Source: Coptis chinensis
Lineage: Eukaryota; Streptophyta; Magnoliopsida; Ranunculales; Ranunculaceae
Assembly: GCA_015680905.1 (NCBI GenBank)
Contig: CM027377.1
Coordinates: 56,069,501-56,133,500 of the forward strand
DNA: 64,000 nt
Direction: 5' to 3'
Shown here: in pieces, positions 24,661 to 35,800 of the stretch
Position numbering within the stretch: the stretch's first letter is position 1
How the letters are laid out: every line of letters begins with the position of its first letter
Notes under the pieces: generated by a model
What the model was told of the DNA's origin: nothing
Seen by the model: the letters and a program-made list of their open reading frames with translations, nothing else
Databases searched by the model: none
Made by a program: the position numbers and the translations under genes

Positions 24661-25099
24661 GATTTAGGGATATCGCCAAGGCTTTATAAAAGTCGAGAGA
24701 GAGAGTCTCTTTCTTCATCCATAATATCGGTGGTGTATGTGAAATAGTAGCTAGAGGTGTAGTGGGTGGGAAACTAGATAGACTTGTTTGTTGACGCTGC
24801 CGCGGTAATTACGTTAGTTGTTTTTCTTCACCCGCACCTTAATCTCATGCAAGACTAAGTCGAACTTAACTAAACATGCAACACTCCAAACAATTCGATA
24901 TACTAGTAGAAACCTCTAACCGAGATGCAAGGTGTGGAAGAAAGGAATACCGATTAGGCCCTTGCTTCGCTTTATGAATAAGCGCCTTGTTTACGTGTGT
25001 TCAAGTGTATATAACAAGTTAAAACACCAAAAACTTGAAAAATCAAAATTAAACAAACCCGTGGAAATCCGCAAATTTCAACTTAGTGGCGCTGGCCGC

Positions 25100-25320
25100 T
25101 TTGGGCGCTGGTCGCCCGTGTTCCAAGAACTTAGCTGGTCACGCTTCGGTATGGGGCGGTCGCGTTCTATGTTCCAATAACTTAGCGCTGGTCGCGCTCG
25201 GTATGGGGGCGGGTCGCGCTCTATGTTCCAGTAACTTAGCGCGGGTCGCGCTCGGTATGGGGTCAAGGTTCCAGCGCTTGGTCACGCGCGTGCGCTTCGC
25301 TTTGAAGCGCGGGTCGCTCG
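25100..25320 (-). repeat. GC-rich minisatellite in the family-G leader
   Basis: Three units about 52-54 bp apart carry GTTCCARTAACTTAGC-like cores at 25119, 25171 and 25225, each followed by GGTCGCGCTCGGTATGGGG or close variants. This is a sharp GC-rich island in an AT-rich element. It lies between the primer site and gag, and is not repeated in element 2. Confidence 0.7.
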
Positions 25321-25450
25321 GTAATTTTTTTGTGGAACTTTTCAATGTGGAAACGAACAACCACAGTATGAATCAAACAAGGGTGGGTGGGTGAAATGGG
25401 ACTTAAAAATGACTAATTATACTATGAAAACAATGCTAAAGTGAAACTAA

Positions 25451-25468
25451 GATGGCAGCGGCGCCATT
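25451..25468 (-). promoter_or_regulatory. Primer-binding site of family-G element 1
   Basis: Element strand: AATGGCGCCGCTGCCATC, starting directly at the 5' LTR end. TGGCGCCGTTGCC-type sites, complementary to tRNA-Asp, are usual in Athila-related plant elements; here one base differs. Confidence 0.6.
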
Positions 25469-26933
25469 TGGTAAAATGTAAAATTGATAGTTTAAATGAA
25501 CGATGAACTCAAAACGCAAGTAAACTAAAACTATTTACGTGTCTATATTTATCAAAGTTTCTACTCTCAATTCTATCGAAATAGAGTGGAGTAACAAATT
25601 CGTTCCACTCCTAGTTCTCTAGCATGGAGTGTTTTCTAATCTAATTGATCAATCTTAAGTCTAATAAGAGTTTTACGAGGGGGAATTATACTACGATGCA
25701 ACTACCCACAAGATACAAACTATAATTGATTCAACTACGGAAATACTACGTTGATTCTATAATAAGGAATTAGGGGGATTGATTCCACCTTAACTCAACT
25801 TAACTCACTAACGATTTAATCGTCAGAATCCGAATCGAATCGCTATGCGAAACAATTGGTTCTTCCTAATCCCTAATTACACATGACATTTCTACCAATT
25901 CATAATTAGCATGTGAACGATTAAACTCATTCTCATGGAGAATTAATCGTTTCTAAAGTGGAATAGAAATTACGACGACTCTACGATAATCGGAATCAAG
26001 CTTTCATCAAGGCTTCTCAACCCCCTCTAATGGAGGTTTAGCCGAAAACCATTCCGCAATCATTTCCATATGAATCTAAACTAAACATAATATCAAGATT
26101 CGAAATTTACTAATCTAAATTAAACAATAATTAAATTTTAAGTAACAACTAAGAAATGATAATCAACAAGAATTAAAACTAGATCTAATAGATTGAAATA
26201 ACAAAAACCGAAATGCCAAGAATAATCACTATTTTATTTATCTAATGAATGATATTCAATGATTCAAGAAATTAATCTAAAATAAGAAAATGAAATTCTA
26301 AAACTAAGTTCTAAAACTCATTAATGGAGGCTAACTAATCTAATTCTAATCTAGGTCTAACTATCTACCATTAACAAAGAGTGAAGCTTTGGTTTTTATA
26401 CTTTCAAATCCAAAAATCGTGCATGGGCTTGGAGCCATGTTTTGGGCCAGAGAATCAGGCCCAAAACCCAATTCTTTCAGTCCAAAAAGGCCTCTTCAGC
26501 TGCAGTTGGCTTCAACAGACTTTTCGTCCACTTCTGCTCCTCTGATTGGGTCAAGGCTTGGACCATTGGAAAGCTATTTCCGAGCCGGTCGTTTTGACAT
26601 AAGGTAGGCCCCATTCCAAGGTCTGAGTCCAAAGATATGGCCTTCGGAAGTTCTGCTAACTTGTGTCTCAAGCTTACGCCGACTTTTTTCAGCTTTTGGA
26701 CCGTTTTTAAAGGCTTTGTCTTCTTGAATCTTGGCCTTTAGTCACGGAACTCCTTAGTCACCGACATTTTCTCCTTTATCTCACTAAAGTGGAACATTTC
26801 TGCACATAATGGACTTTGAAGCCTGAAATGCATAAAAATACGTAATCAATGTTAACTCTTAATTATTACTCACATAATTGGTCTAAAAGTATGACTGTTA
26901 CAGGGTTAAAACTACAGTTTTGGGCTCTTATCA
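25469..26933 (-). repeat. 5' LTR of family-G element 1
   Basis: 1,465 bp, TG to CA, followed on the right by the target duplicate CCTGT and then the copia reverse transcriptase sequence. Confidence 0.9.
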
Positions 26934-26938
26934 CCTGT

Positions 26939-29507
26939 CACCACCATATCATCAGCATAGATAATCAAAGCAATGATTTTACCTCTTCTGTGTTTTAAAA
27001 ACAAAGTGTGATCCGAGTTACTTTGTTTGTAGCAGAACTTCTTTATAGACTTGGTGAACCTGCCAAACCAAGCTCTTAGGGACTGTTTTAACCCATACAA
27101 TGCCTTCTTTAGTTTACAGACCATTGTTGTATCTAAGTATTCTGGTATTCCTGGGGGAGGGTCCATATATACTTCTTCAGTAAGATCTCCATGCAAGAAA
27201 GCATTTTTTACATCAAACTGAAGAAGAGGCCAATCTTTATTAGCTGCTAATGACAAAAGTATTCTCACAGTATTGAGTTTAGCAACCGGTGCGAAAGTTT
27301 CTTGATAATCTACACCATAAAATTATGTATACCCTTTCGCAATGAGCCGAGCTTTGTATCTTTCAATAGCCCCATCTGCTTTGAGCTTGACTGTAAATAC
27401 CCATCTGCACCCCCACTGTCTTCTTTCCCTTTGGTAACATTACAAGTTCCCAAGTAGCATTCTTTTTCAGTGCTGCCATTTCTTTTGTCATAGCTTTGGT
27501 CCATCTAGAATCTGCCAAAGCTTCCTGCACTTTACTAGGAATAGAGACAGATGATAACTGGAATACATAAGATGCATATGACTTGGACAACTTGTGAGAT
27601 GACACATGGTTGCTTATGGGATATTTCACTCTAGCTTTAAGATCAGGTTCATATTTAATTGGTGGTTGGCCACAGTTAGATCGAGGTGGAAGATGATATT
27701 GAACTAGTTCAGAATTAAAACTGGGTAGATTAACATCAAGAATATTAGAATCAACAATAATAGAGTTAGGTGATACCTCTAATCGGTCTTTTGGAGAAGA
27801 TTATTCTTGAGAAGATTGGATTAGTGGATCCGTTGTAGGAGGTGATGTACTATCATGGATTTGATCTTCACATCCCTCATTTGAACATTCAGTGGAGGTT
27901 GCATCAATGACTTCTTCTATTGAGTTTGTATCACTAGGTGATTGTGGTCTCGATAAATCAAAGACCATTATATCATCATGATTCTGTATTTCATATCTAT
28001 TCTCCCCCTGAAGGGAAGAATCAGTGATCTTTGTATAAAAAAGGTCGTGTTCATGAAAAATGACATCCATTGAGACAAAAAAAAATTTAGAAAATGGATG
28101 ATAACACTTATAACCCTTCTAAGTTGAGCCATACCCAAAAAAATACACTTCAATGCGCGTGGATCAAGTTTGGTGCGTTGTTGTGTATGTAAGTGAACAT
28201 ACACCACACACCCGAAGATATAAGGTGCTAAATGAACAATAGGCAAAAGCGTACAGTGATCAGAAAGCACATATAAAGGTCTCTGAAATTGGACAACACT
28301 AGAAGATGTAGGATTCATCAAGTAAATATCAGAGGTCAAAGCTTCGCCCCATAAGTGAGATGGGACATGACCACCAATTAATAAAGATCGAGTGACCTCT
28401 AAAAGATGTCTGTTTTTTCGTTCTGCAACCCATTTTGCTGAGGGGAATAAGAGCAAGAGGTTTGATGTAGAATACCAAATTTAATGCATAAAGCCACCAA
28501 TTCATTTTTTGAAATACTCACCCCATTATCGAGCTTAACAACCTTTACGAGATTCCAAACCGTGGTGAGCACCATCTGATGGAAAAGGAGAAAAACTGTA
28601 CAAACATCACTTTTATGTTTCAAAAAATATACCCAGGTCATCCGAGTGCAGTCATTGACAAAAGTAATAAACCATTTCATCCCGTTATGTGTAGGACGGG
28701 GGCAGGACCCCAAACATCTAAATGAACTAAAGAAAAAGGAGCATCAACTATATTATAACTTGAAGAGAAAACAGTACAATGGCTTTTCGCCATTACACAG
28801 GTTTCACAAGCAAAATCAAAAAGACTACAACCATTAAATAAATATGGAAATAATCTCCTGAGATAACCAAATGAGGGATGTCCTAGTCGTCTATGCCAAA
28901 GCCAAATCTCGCCTTTATTTTTATTAACCTTATCATCACTCATAACATGAGCTTGGACTCCTTGAGTGAACCGTTGAAAACCATCCTCCAAATAGTACAA
29001 TCCTCCACTTTGTTTACCACTGCCAATCCTCTCTTTGGTAAGGGTGTTCTAAAAAATATAGTGAGTAGGAAAGAACAAGGAAACAAAATTATGAGATTTG
29101 GTTAATTGGCTAACAGATAGAAGGTTACAGTTTATTAATGGAACAAATAAAACATCATGGATAGATAAAGAAGGGGACAGAGGTACAGTGCCAATACCAA
29201 CAACTGGAGACGACCCACCATTAGCATTAGTAATGACTGATTTGGAACAACTAGAGGAGAAATGGTTAAATTTATAGCGATCGCAAGTCATATGATTAGT
29301 AGCACCCGTGTCAATTATCCAATCACTATTTCCAGTAAAAGCAATAAGAGCAGAGTTAGATATACATGAATGGGCAACAAATCCGGCAGCAGTGACTAAG
29401 TGACTCTTCGAGTTAGAACACGTGACAGCAGAATCGTTATTGGAATGCACAACAACAGAATCATTATTGGTAGATAAGTCTGCCATTATGATATATAACA
29501 TAAACAA
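26939..29507 (-). pseudogene. Copia protease, integrase and reverse transcriptase (N part)
   Basis: Minus-strand pol from right to left. Protease is at 29049-29507 with SDWIIDTGATNHMT (active-site DTGA). The gag-pre-integrase region is at 28677-29000 with WHRRLGHPS and CETCVMAKS (zinc-binding His/Cys). The integrase core has Asp in HLDVWGP, Asp in KLDNG (28399-28713), and Glu in VAERKNRHLLEV after a frame change near 28440 (27968-28456). An acidic spacer lies at 27801-28070. The reverse transcriptase start (SRWTKAMTKEMAALKKNATW) is at 27363-27629. After frame changes, FDVKNAFLHGDLTEEVYM and YADDMVVTG (catalytic YADD) lie at 26939-27268, where the nested element cuts the frame. The region upstream of the protease is only about 175 bp to the LTR, so no gag exists. 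Several stops make the gene non-functional. Confidence 0.9.
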
Positions 29508-29662
29508 TGAACTAGATCAATAGACAAGAACGATAAAGAAGAAGATGGTAATAAATATAATCTGATATAATGTAACAGATTGTATTATATGACCAGAAAA
29601 AAAAATCAAAACACAAAAAAAAGCTCTGATTCCTATAGTAATGGTGTAATGAAAAGAAAATC

Positions 29663-29682
29663 GGAGTTGTCTCTTGATACCA
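29663..29682 (-). promoter_or_regulatory. Primer-binding site of the copia element
   Basis: Element strand: TGGTATCAAGAGACAACTCC directly after the LTR end. It resembles the initiator-Met tRNA complement TGGTATCAGAGC with one inserted A. Confidence 0.75.
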
Positions 29683-29886
29683 TGTCAAAGATGTTTTACT
29701 GAATATTTCTAATAATCTTTATTGATATTTCTAATAGTATATATACATGAATACAGAGATCTCCTAGATCCACATATCTAGGAAAAGATAATACACTTAC
29801 TAAGATTACAAGATACTTGCTAATATATCTATATCCTACAAGATACTTGCTAATACTAAACATAGTAACAAATTGTTACTCAAACA
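29683..29886 (-). repeat. 5' LTR of the nested-host copia element
   Basis: 204 bp, TG to CA, followed by duplication GCATA. Seven differences from the 16106-16309 copy by eye. Confidence 0.9.
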
Positions 29887-29891
29887 GCATA

Positions 29892-30326
29892 TACTCTTAC
29901 ACCCCCATACGTTGAATCACGGTTCCGTCAGCTAATCCTCTGTTTCTTGATCAAATGTAGCACCACTGCCCTGGTACACAAAAAGATAATATTAGAATAA
30001 TCAAGGAGACCACACAGCATAAGTAGAATAATCCAAGAAAAAACAGTTAACTGAGGAAAAAATGTTAATAGGAGCATATTCAATGAACTGGATCTGTTGT
30101 TAATAATTATATTTGGACATATCACTAGCTCGCTAAACGCAACCACCATTGACTCCAAGGAGAAAATAAAAGTGAAATGGAAGATGCAAAAATAGTTTCT
30201 TCACGCAGAAAAACCAATTTTCGGTTAAAACAACTTGTCAATGGAAAACTATGGTAAAATCAGTGGTGTCTAGACGAAAGAAATGCATTGACAAAAGAAA
30301 ATCTGTTTGATGGTCAAAAAAGTTCT
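29892..30326. other. Upstream region of the aldo-keto reductase gene
   Basis: No gene seen. AT-rich sequence that probably holds promoter elements of the downstream gene; nothing specific could be assigned. Confidence 0.35.
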
Positions 30327-30340
30327 ATATAAATAGATAT
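30327..30340 (+). promoter_or_regulatory. TATA box of the aldo-keto reductase gene
   Basis: CTATATAAATAGATA lies about 50-60 bp upstream of the ATG at 30385. Sequence and distance fit a core promoter with a short 5' leader. Confidence 0.55.
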
Positions 30341-30384
30341 ATGCTCCCCCCATCCTATTTCTATGTAAAACGCTGAAAACGTAC

Positions 30385-32372
30385 ATGACAGGAATTCCGG
30401 ACATAGAGTTGAGTTCAGGATGCAGGATCCCGGTATTGGGGATGGGAACAGCATCTGGTCCTATTGCACCTCCGGAGGTGGTTGCGTCTGTTGTTATTGA
30501 CGCAATCAAATTGGGCTACAGACACTTGGACACAGCTAGTTTTTATCAATCTGAAGGACCTGTAGGACGTGCCATCTCTGAAGCTGTACGTCGAGGCCTC
30601 ATTACAAGCCGGAGTGAGCTCCACGTAACATCTAAGCTATGGTGCACTGATGCACACCATGACCTTGTTCTCCCAGCTCTCCATAAAACTCTCAAGTATG
30701 TAATTACGTATACCATAAAGCGTGTTGTTTTTTACTTGACGAATGTTGCTTATATGTTCTCTTATAACATGAATCTCCATGTTGGGATCTTGGTTTGCAA
30801 CTTTGCATGCATTTTAGAACTTTGGGGTTGGGCTACTTGGATTTGTACTTGATCCATATGCCGGGGAGATTGAAGCATGGGGAGATAACTTTTGCTTGTA
30901 AACAGGAAGACCTTTTACCATTTGATATAAGGACCACTTGGGAGGCCATGGAGAAGTGTCAACGACTTGGTCTTGTCAAGTTTATTTGCGTTAGCAATTT
31001 CTCATCTAAGAAGCTCTCTGAACTTTTATCTCATGGTACTATTTCTCCTGCTGTAAATCAGGTTAGTCAAGTTTACTGTTAGATCAGCTCAATAATATTC
31101 AATTTGTGGATTGGGCTGTGTACGTCGTGGTTTAGCGCAGAAATTTCTTCACTTCTATAGTTCTATGTCTCAGATGTACCACAGAAATGTATAGCCACTG
31201 ACTATATGATTTATAATAAAAGAAAAATATCTCATGGGGAAACATATATTGTGGTTGAAATATATTAAAAAAAAATCAAATAATAGTTGATTTAAAAATA
31301 AGGAATAGTTTATTTGTTTTTTGAAATAATTACTTTAAATTCAATTTTTGCGATGATGGTCAGGTGGAAATGCGCCCTTATTGGCAACAGAAAGAACTGA
31401 GAGATTTTTGTGCAAAAAATGGTATCCATGTGAGTGCTTATTCTCCTTTGGGAGGAAAGGGTACAGTATGGGGATCCAACTTGTTATTTGACTCCAAAGA
31501 AATTCAACAGATTGCTCGTGGTAAAGGAAAGAGCACTGTCCAGGTAAACAACGAAGTTACGTACTTACAGCATCTTTAGCAGAGTTACCAAAAAAACAAT
31601 AAAATTTTGAACTAAAAAAACACCAAACCAAAAAAACACCAAATAATTTTAGGAGCAACATCAAATTTTCGACATCAAACTACGCGGTTTTAGATAAACC
31701 GTGTCATATAGCCCACGCGGTTTTTCCAAAACCACGCCACTAAAGCCCAACTGACAGGCCCAAACCTACGCGGTTTTGAAAAAACCGCCCATGTATCGCA
31801 CATAAACTTTTTTCTTTTCTTTTTTTCCAATCTCTGGTGCAGTTTTCACAAAGCCGCACCATATAAGTCCAATTAGAAGCACAAGCCCACACGGTGTTGG
31901 CAAAACCGCGTGAGTGATTTGATACAGCACCAAATCTGAAACCAAATATTGGCCGATTTGGTGTTTGGTTTGGTATTTTTTTTGGTGTTTTCATCAACAT
32001 GTGACTCTCCTGAAGTTGAAAAAACACCAAATTGTTAGAAATTTAGTGTTTGATGCTAAGTTGATATCCCTCTTAATGATGCTCTTACATGTTAACTACC
32101 TGCTTCTAAGGAAATAACACGTTTCTTAATGGCAAAATAATAAAAAATAAATAACTACCTCCAATTTTCAGATCAGCTTGAGATGGGCTTTTGAGCAAGG
32201 GGTGAGCTTTGTGCCCAAAAGCTTCAATAAGGGAAGAATGAAAGAGAACATGGAAATTTGCAGAAGATCAGTTGCCTCCCACAAGGAAAGATATTCACAG
32301 GTGAGCATGTGGTTTCACCTCATGGGCAATACAAAACCGTGGCTGAATTATGGGACTGAGATAATTAGCTAG
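30385..32372 (+). CDS. Aldo-keto reductase (plant AKR4 type), four exons, altered C-terminus
   Basis: Exons 30385-30695, 30818-31061, 31364-31543 and 32172-32372 join in frame with GT-AG introns to 311 residues. The protein is an NADPH-dependent carbonyl reductase of the plant AKR4 group (relatives include D-galacturonate, methylecgonone and codeinone reductases); the substrate cannot be told from sequence. The full catalytic tetrad is visible: Asp49 and Tyr54 in [13 protein letters not shown], Lys84 in TSKLW, His117 in LIHMP (family usually LIHWP). The NADP-binding KSFN motif is in exon 4. After KENMEIC the frame changes near 32258-32268. The next frame reads [19 protein letters not shown], the normal family C-terminus, whereas the open frame continues for 36 unrelated residues to TAG at 32370. 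So either a small deletion made this a recent pseudogene, or a protein with a changed substrate-loop C-terminus is made. Confidence 0.8.
31600..32045. repeat. Inverted-repeat insertion in AKR intron 3
   Basis: The left arm near 31613-31650 (AAACACCAAACC, AACACCAAAT) is mirrored by the right arm near 31955-32030 (ATTTGGTGTTTGGTTTGG, GGTGTTTTC). Between them are at least four copies of an ACGCGGTTTT / AAAACCGCGT word in both orientations, for example near 31683, 31717, 31769 and 31901. This is the form of a foldback or MITE-like element. It accounts for most of the length of intron 3. Confidence 0.55.
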
Positions 32373-32843
32373 ATATGCAATTTGACGCTCCCTTAAACAT
32401 GAATAATTGCTGAATGTCATTTCTCCGTGGAGATTTATGAATGTAATCATTTCAGAGATTCCTGTAGAACTCCAATGGTTTGTTTAACCATTTGACCTGA
32501 AATGTGCCCGGGGCTTAAGATTATCATTTTCGTTTCTTAATAAAAATGGTCGGAAAATTTGACAATCTCATATTGCCTCAGTATTTCCTGGATGCAAACA
32601 TGAACTCCCGGTTGCCATGAAGATGACGCATAAAAAGGAGAGTGCATTTAAAGGACAAGCTCGCCTGTGGAAATATTGTAGCTGCACAATCAGTAATAAA
32701 GATGAACTCCAATAAACAAATAGCATCAAGCAAAGATAAGATGAAGCTTTGCAGGTAGCACCAAGTCCTATAAATTAGAGGAAGGGGGCCGGGGGGTGGG
32801 TGGGTTTAAGCTCATTTATACACAAATGTAAAAAGCTAGAGCT
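32373..32843. other. Intergenic region between converging genes
   Basis: No gene seen. It contains AATAAA-like words (for example near 32537) that could serve as poly(A) signals for the aldo-keto reductase. It ends at the stop codon of the minus-strand TTL gene, so the two genes converge. Confidence 0.4.
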
Positions 32844-35800
32844 CTAGCTTCCACGATACGAAGAAAATGAAAACGGCGAAAGCAGCAGTGGGACATGAAA
32901 ATGTTCCGACTTCTGAGATTCCTTGATCTCAAACACAATAGAGACATATGGAAAGAAGCAATCAGGCAAGTACTTCCCCGTGTTAAAGCTAATTCGGTAC
33001 ACGCCAGGGTCTACACTGTCAACTATGTCCATCAGATAGCCACTTCGACCGTCAGTGTTTGTGATGGAAGACCCTCGAAATATCCAGCAACCGGAATCTG
33101 GCTCCCCAATAACCGGGCGTGGTTGAGCACCACTCCATATTTCTAACTGTACTTCAATACCAGCAGCTGGAGATCCACGAGAAACATCCAAGACATGGGT
33201 TGTGATGGGAGGGCGGGTCCTAATAGAGACTTGCAATGGTTTGGTTGCAGGAGCTTCAGTGGCAGCAGTCAAATGTGCACTAATTATATTCAGACGATCT
33301 TCTACAGTAAAGAAAATTATGCAAATCAAGCTTTATAATCCGGTCAAACTTTCATGTATATGCACATGAAATGTAGAACTATTGATTATCACTTAGCTCT
33401 CATCAACTCAACAAATTAGTACTTAATTGATCATGTTAGAATGGAAGACATTGGGCATCAATTTAATCTCAATCTACATGTTTCACTCAGATAACTTCGT
33501 TATGTTGGAACCGTGTTTGGATATTAAAGCCGTCTACCAGATGTATATTTTGTAAACATTAATTCGCTAAATGCATTTATAAACCAATCACAGTTAAGAA
33601 ATCTGACATCAAACTCATTGAAGTCTGGCACAACTTTTGGTAAAATAAACGAAGGGAAAGGCATACTATAAAGAAAGTAGAGAGAAAAAAAGAAGACGCC
33701 GTCATGTCGTGGAAAGAACAACAAACAAGCTAAATAAGCAAATGGCGTCTTCGTATTGTAAGGATGGGAATATTGGCATCTCTCAGTATAGATAGTACCT
33801 TCTGCTTTGGTTGCATTGCTGATAGGATTCTCACTCATGCTTGGAGAAGTTGCCTTTGTTGCAAAGAGCTTCACTAGGCGTATTTCAGTTATTTTTATCT
33901 GCTCCTGCGCTGCTTTCTCAAACTCGACGATGGGCCTGTTTTTGTACCTCTTCTGCAAAAGAGAGCAAAATAAAACTATATGAGGAACTACCTAACCGCA
34001 GACAAATGTGATTAAACATCAAATAACGAACAAGCTCCAGACATCTCATCTGTCTAGCATAATGCAAGTATGGTATCTTTTGGCAGGACCGAGAATACGA
34101 GAGACACATTCTGCAGTCACTACTACATGTGGTATCGTGATGGAGGTCCTCAGCCTCAAAGATAGGGCATGAAGGAATATGCTGGACTCTTGCAATTTGT
34201 AAGCCCATGACATAGGACATTCTTAGTATTAAGAATACGCCACGGACGACGGTAGTACCTAAAGACAGTTTGGGCTTTTTCAGTGCTCACAGTTTCTGGT
34301 CACGGACTATATAGTGGGAGCAAATGGACTCTCTTACATGCATCATCAAATTTAGTTTGATTAATATTTTACATATTTAATTTTGGGCTTGCAGCTATTT
34401 GCAGTTTCCTAAATTTGTTCAATATAATACAAGATTTGTAATTTTTTTACGAAGATGAGTTTTCTTGAAACCTAATTTTCTCCAAGTATAATTTTCCAGA
34501 ATGCAGCACTCTTCGTTTCTCCTATCCCTCTCCTACTAACTTCATAACAAAGCCACACATTACCTCAAGTTCAGTAAGAATTTCAGGAGTAGTCCTCCCA
34601 GATGCACATATAAGAAAAACAAAACCAAACTTTTGCCTGTACCGAGCATTCCACTCAAATAGTTCCTATTTTCAAATAAAGAAGAAGAAACAAGATTCAG
34701 TTTCCCACAACATAAAAAATTTAATACAAAATAAACCAAAAGAAGAAAAGTGGTACCATGCCATAATTGAAATTTAGCAGAGTAATCAGCATTCAGATAT
34801 ATTTTATCTTACTTTTTTTTTGTTCCAACTGAACATAATTAATTTCGACTCTTAATCAGACTCAACTCTTAAGTTTTCGAACGAAATACAGTACATATAA
34901 TACCAAACAAGTTGAAAGACTATCACCCACTATCCAACAAAAGTAAATAATCCCATTCAACCACATAATACCCAAAAGGGCAAACTCAGAATTCTTTGTG
35001 CATTTTATTCCAAAACTACAGGAAGCTCTGGAAACAAAATTACCGAAAAAATTCAGTATATTTAATTACAAAAGTGACAAAGATAAAAAAATTTATTGGC
35101 TGCTGTAGCAAGATACTGCTCAGCCTTCCTGTAAGGATTCCTTCAATACTATAATAAATCCTTGTATGTGATAAATTATATCTGCAAGGGTATGTTTGTA
35201 TCAGAATATGTTTAGGTTGAGGTTTTAGGGACTTATATAAAGACATGTAATAGGCTAATAGCTAGTACAGTGAACACAAATCTTGGAGCTTCTGTTCTTG
35301 TTCATCTCATTTGCAGTTGTCCACATTTTTAGCAAACTTCACATGGTATCAGAGGTTTAGGTCAAGATAATGTCGATAGCAAGTTCTGACAAGAAGATTT
35401 TTCAGTGGCAGTAGCCACCCTTGATACCGCCACTGGACTGATATGCCTAACTATAGCTTCCACTGGAATGGTTGCCTTTGATAGCAGATATGGGGTTAGA
35501 CGGGGACTGCAAAATGGGCGTGTTTTTTGTACCAGCAGGATCATAACTTGTGATTGTTGGGACTTGCAAGACGCCGTTCACAATCTCGCATGAAAATCTC
35601 CTCTTTTTTCTTGTTTTTCCATTGACGGCAGTTCTGATTTGTAGTAGCACTTTCAGTAGCCTCCAACTGGTGCCTTTGAGTTGGTGTCTCTAAAAGGAAT
35701 CATAGACCCCAAAATAGTAGGACCAGGAAATCTGAGATATGGATATGCACACTTCTTATTGGTGCACTTGAGTAGACAACCAAGAATGAATAGACAAATA

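Larger units (their letters stand above)
17455..26933 (-). mobile_element. Complete family-G LTR retrotransposon, gag-protease only
   Basis: LTRs lie at 17455-18930 and 25469-26933, each starting TGGTAAAATG and ending GGGCTCTTATCA. A perfect 5-bp duplication CCTGT flanks the element (17450-17454 and 26934-26938), and removing element plus one duplicate restores the copia reverse transcriptase frame (YADDMVVTGDDYEEI). The internal part is about 6.5 kb. In element orientation it holds a tRNA-Asp-like primer site, a GC-rich leader repeat, a broken gag, retropepsin, an acidic linker and tail, a short remnant of a further ORF, and a polypurine tract. No reverse transcriptase, RNase H or integrase motif was found, so it must have moved with enzymes from another element. 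Confidence 0.9.
16106..29886 (-). mobile_element. Ty1/copia retrotransposon, split by a nested LTR element
   Basis: Both LTRs are 204 bp (16106-16309 and 29683-29886), start TGTCAAAGATG and end AACA. They are flanked by the identical 5-bp duplication GCATA (16101-16105 and 29887-29891). I count seven substitutions between the LTRs, mostly transitions. Without the nested element (17455-26933 plus one CCTGT copy) the copia element is about 4.3 kb. It has protease, integrase, reverse transcriptase and RNase H regions in copia order but no gag, and its pol frame is broken several times. It lies about 500 bp upstream of the aldo-keto reductase start codon. Confidence 0.92.

Noticed and set aside
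30415..30624. Minus-strand frame opposite aldo-keto reductase exon 1
   Set aside because: Antisense shadow; the plus strand carries all catalytic residues and splice sites.
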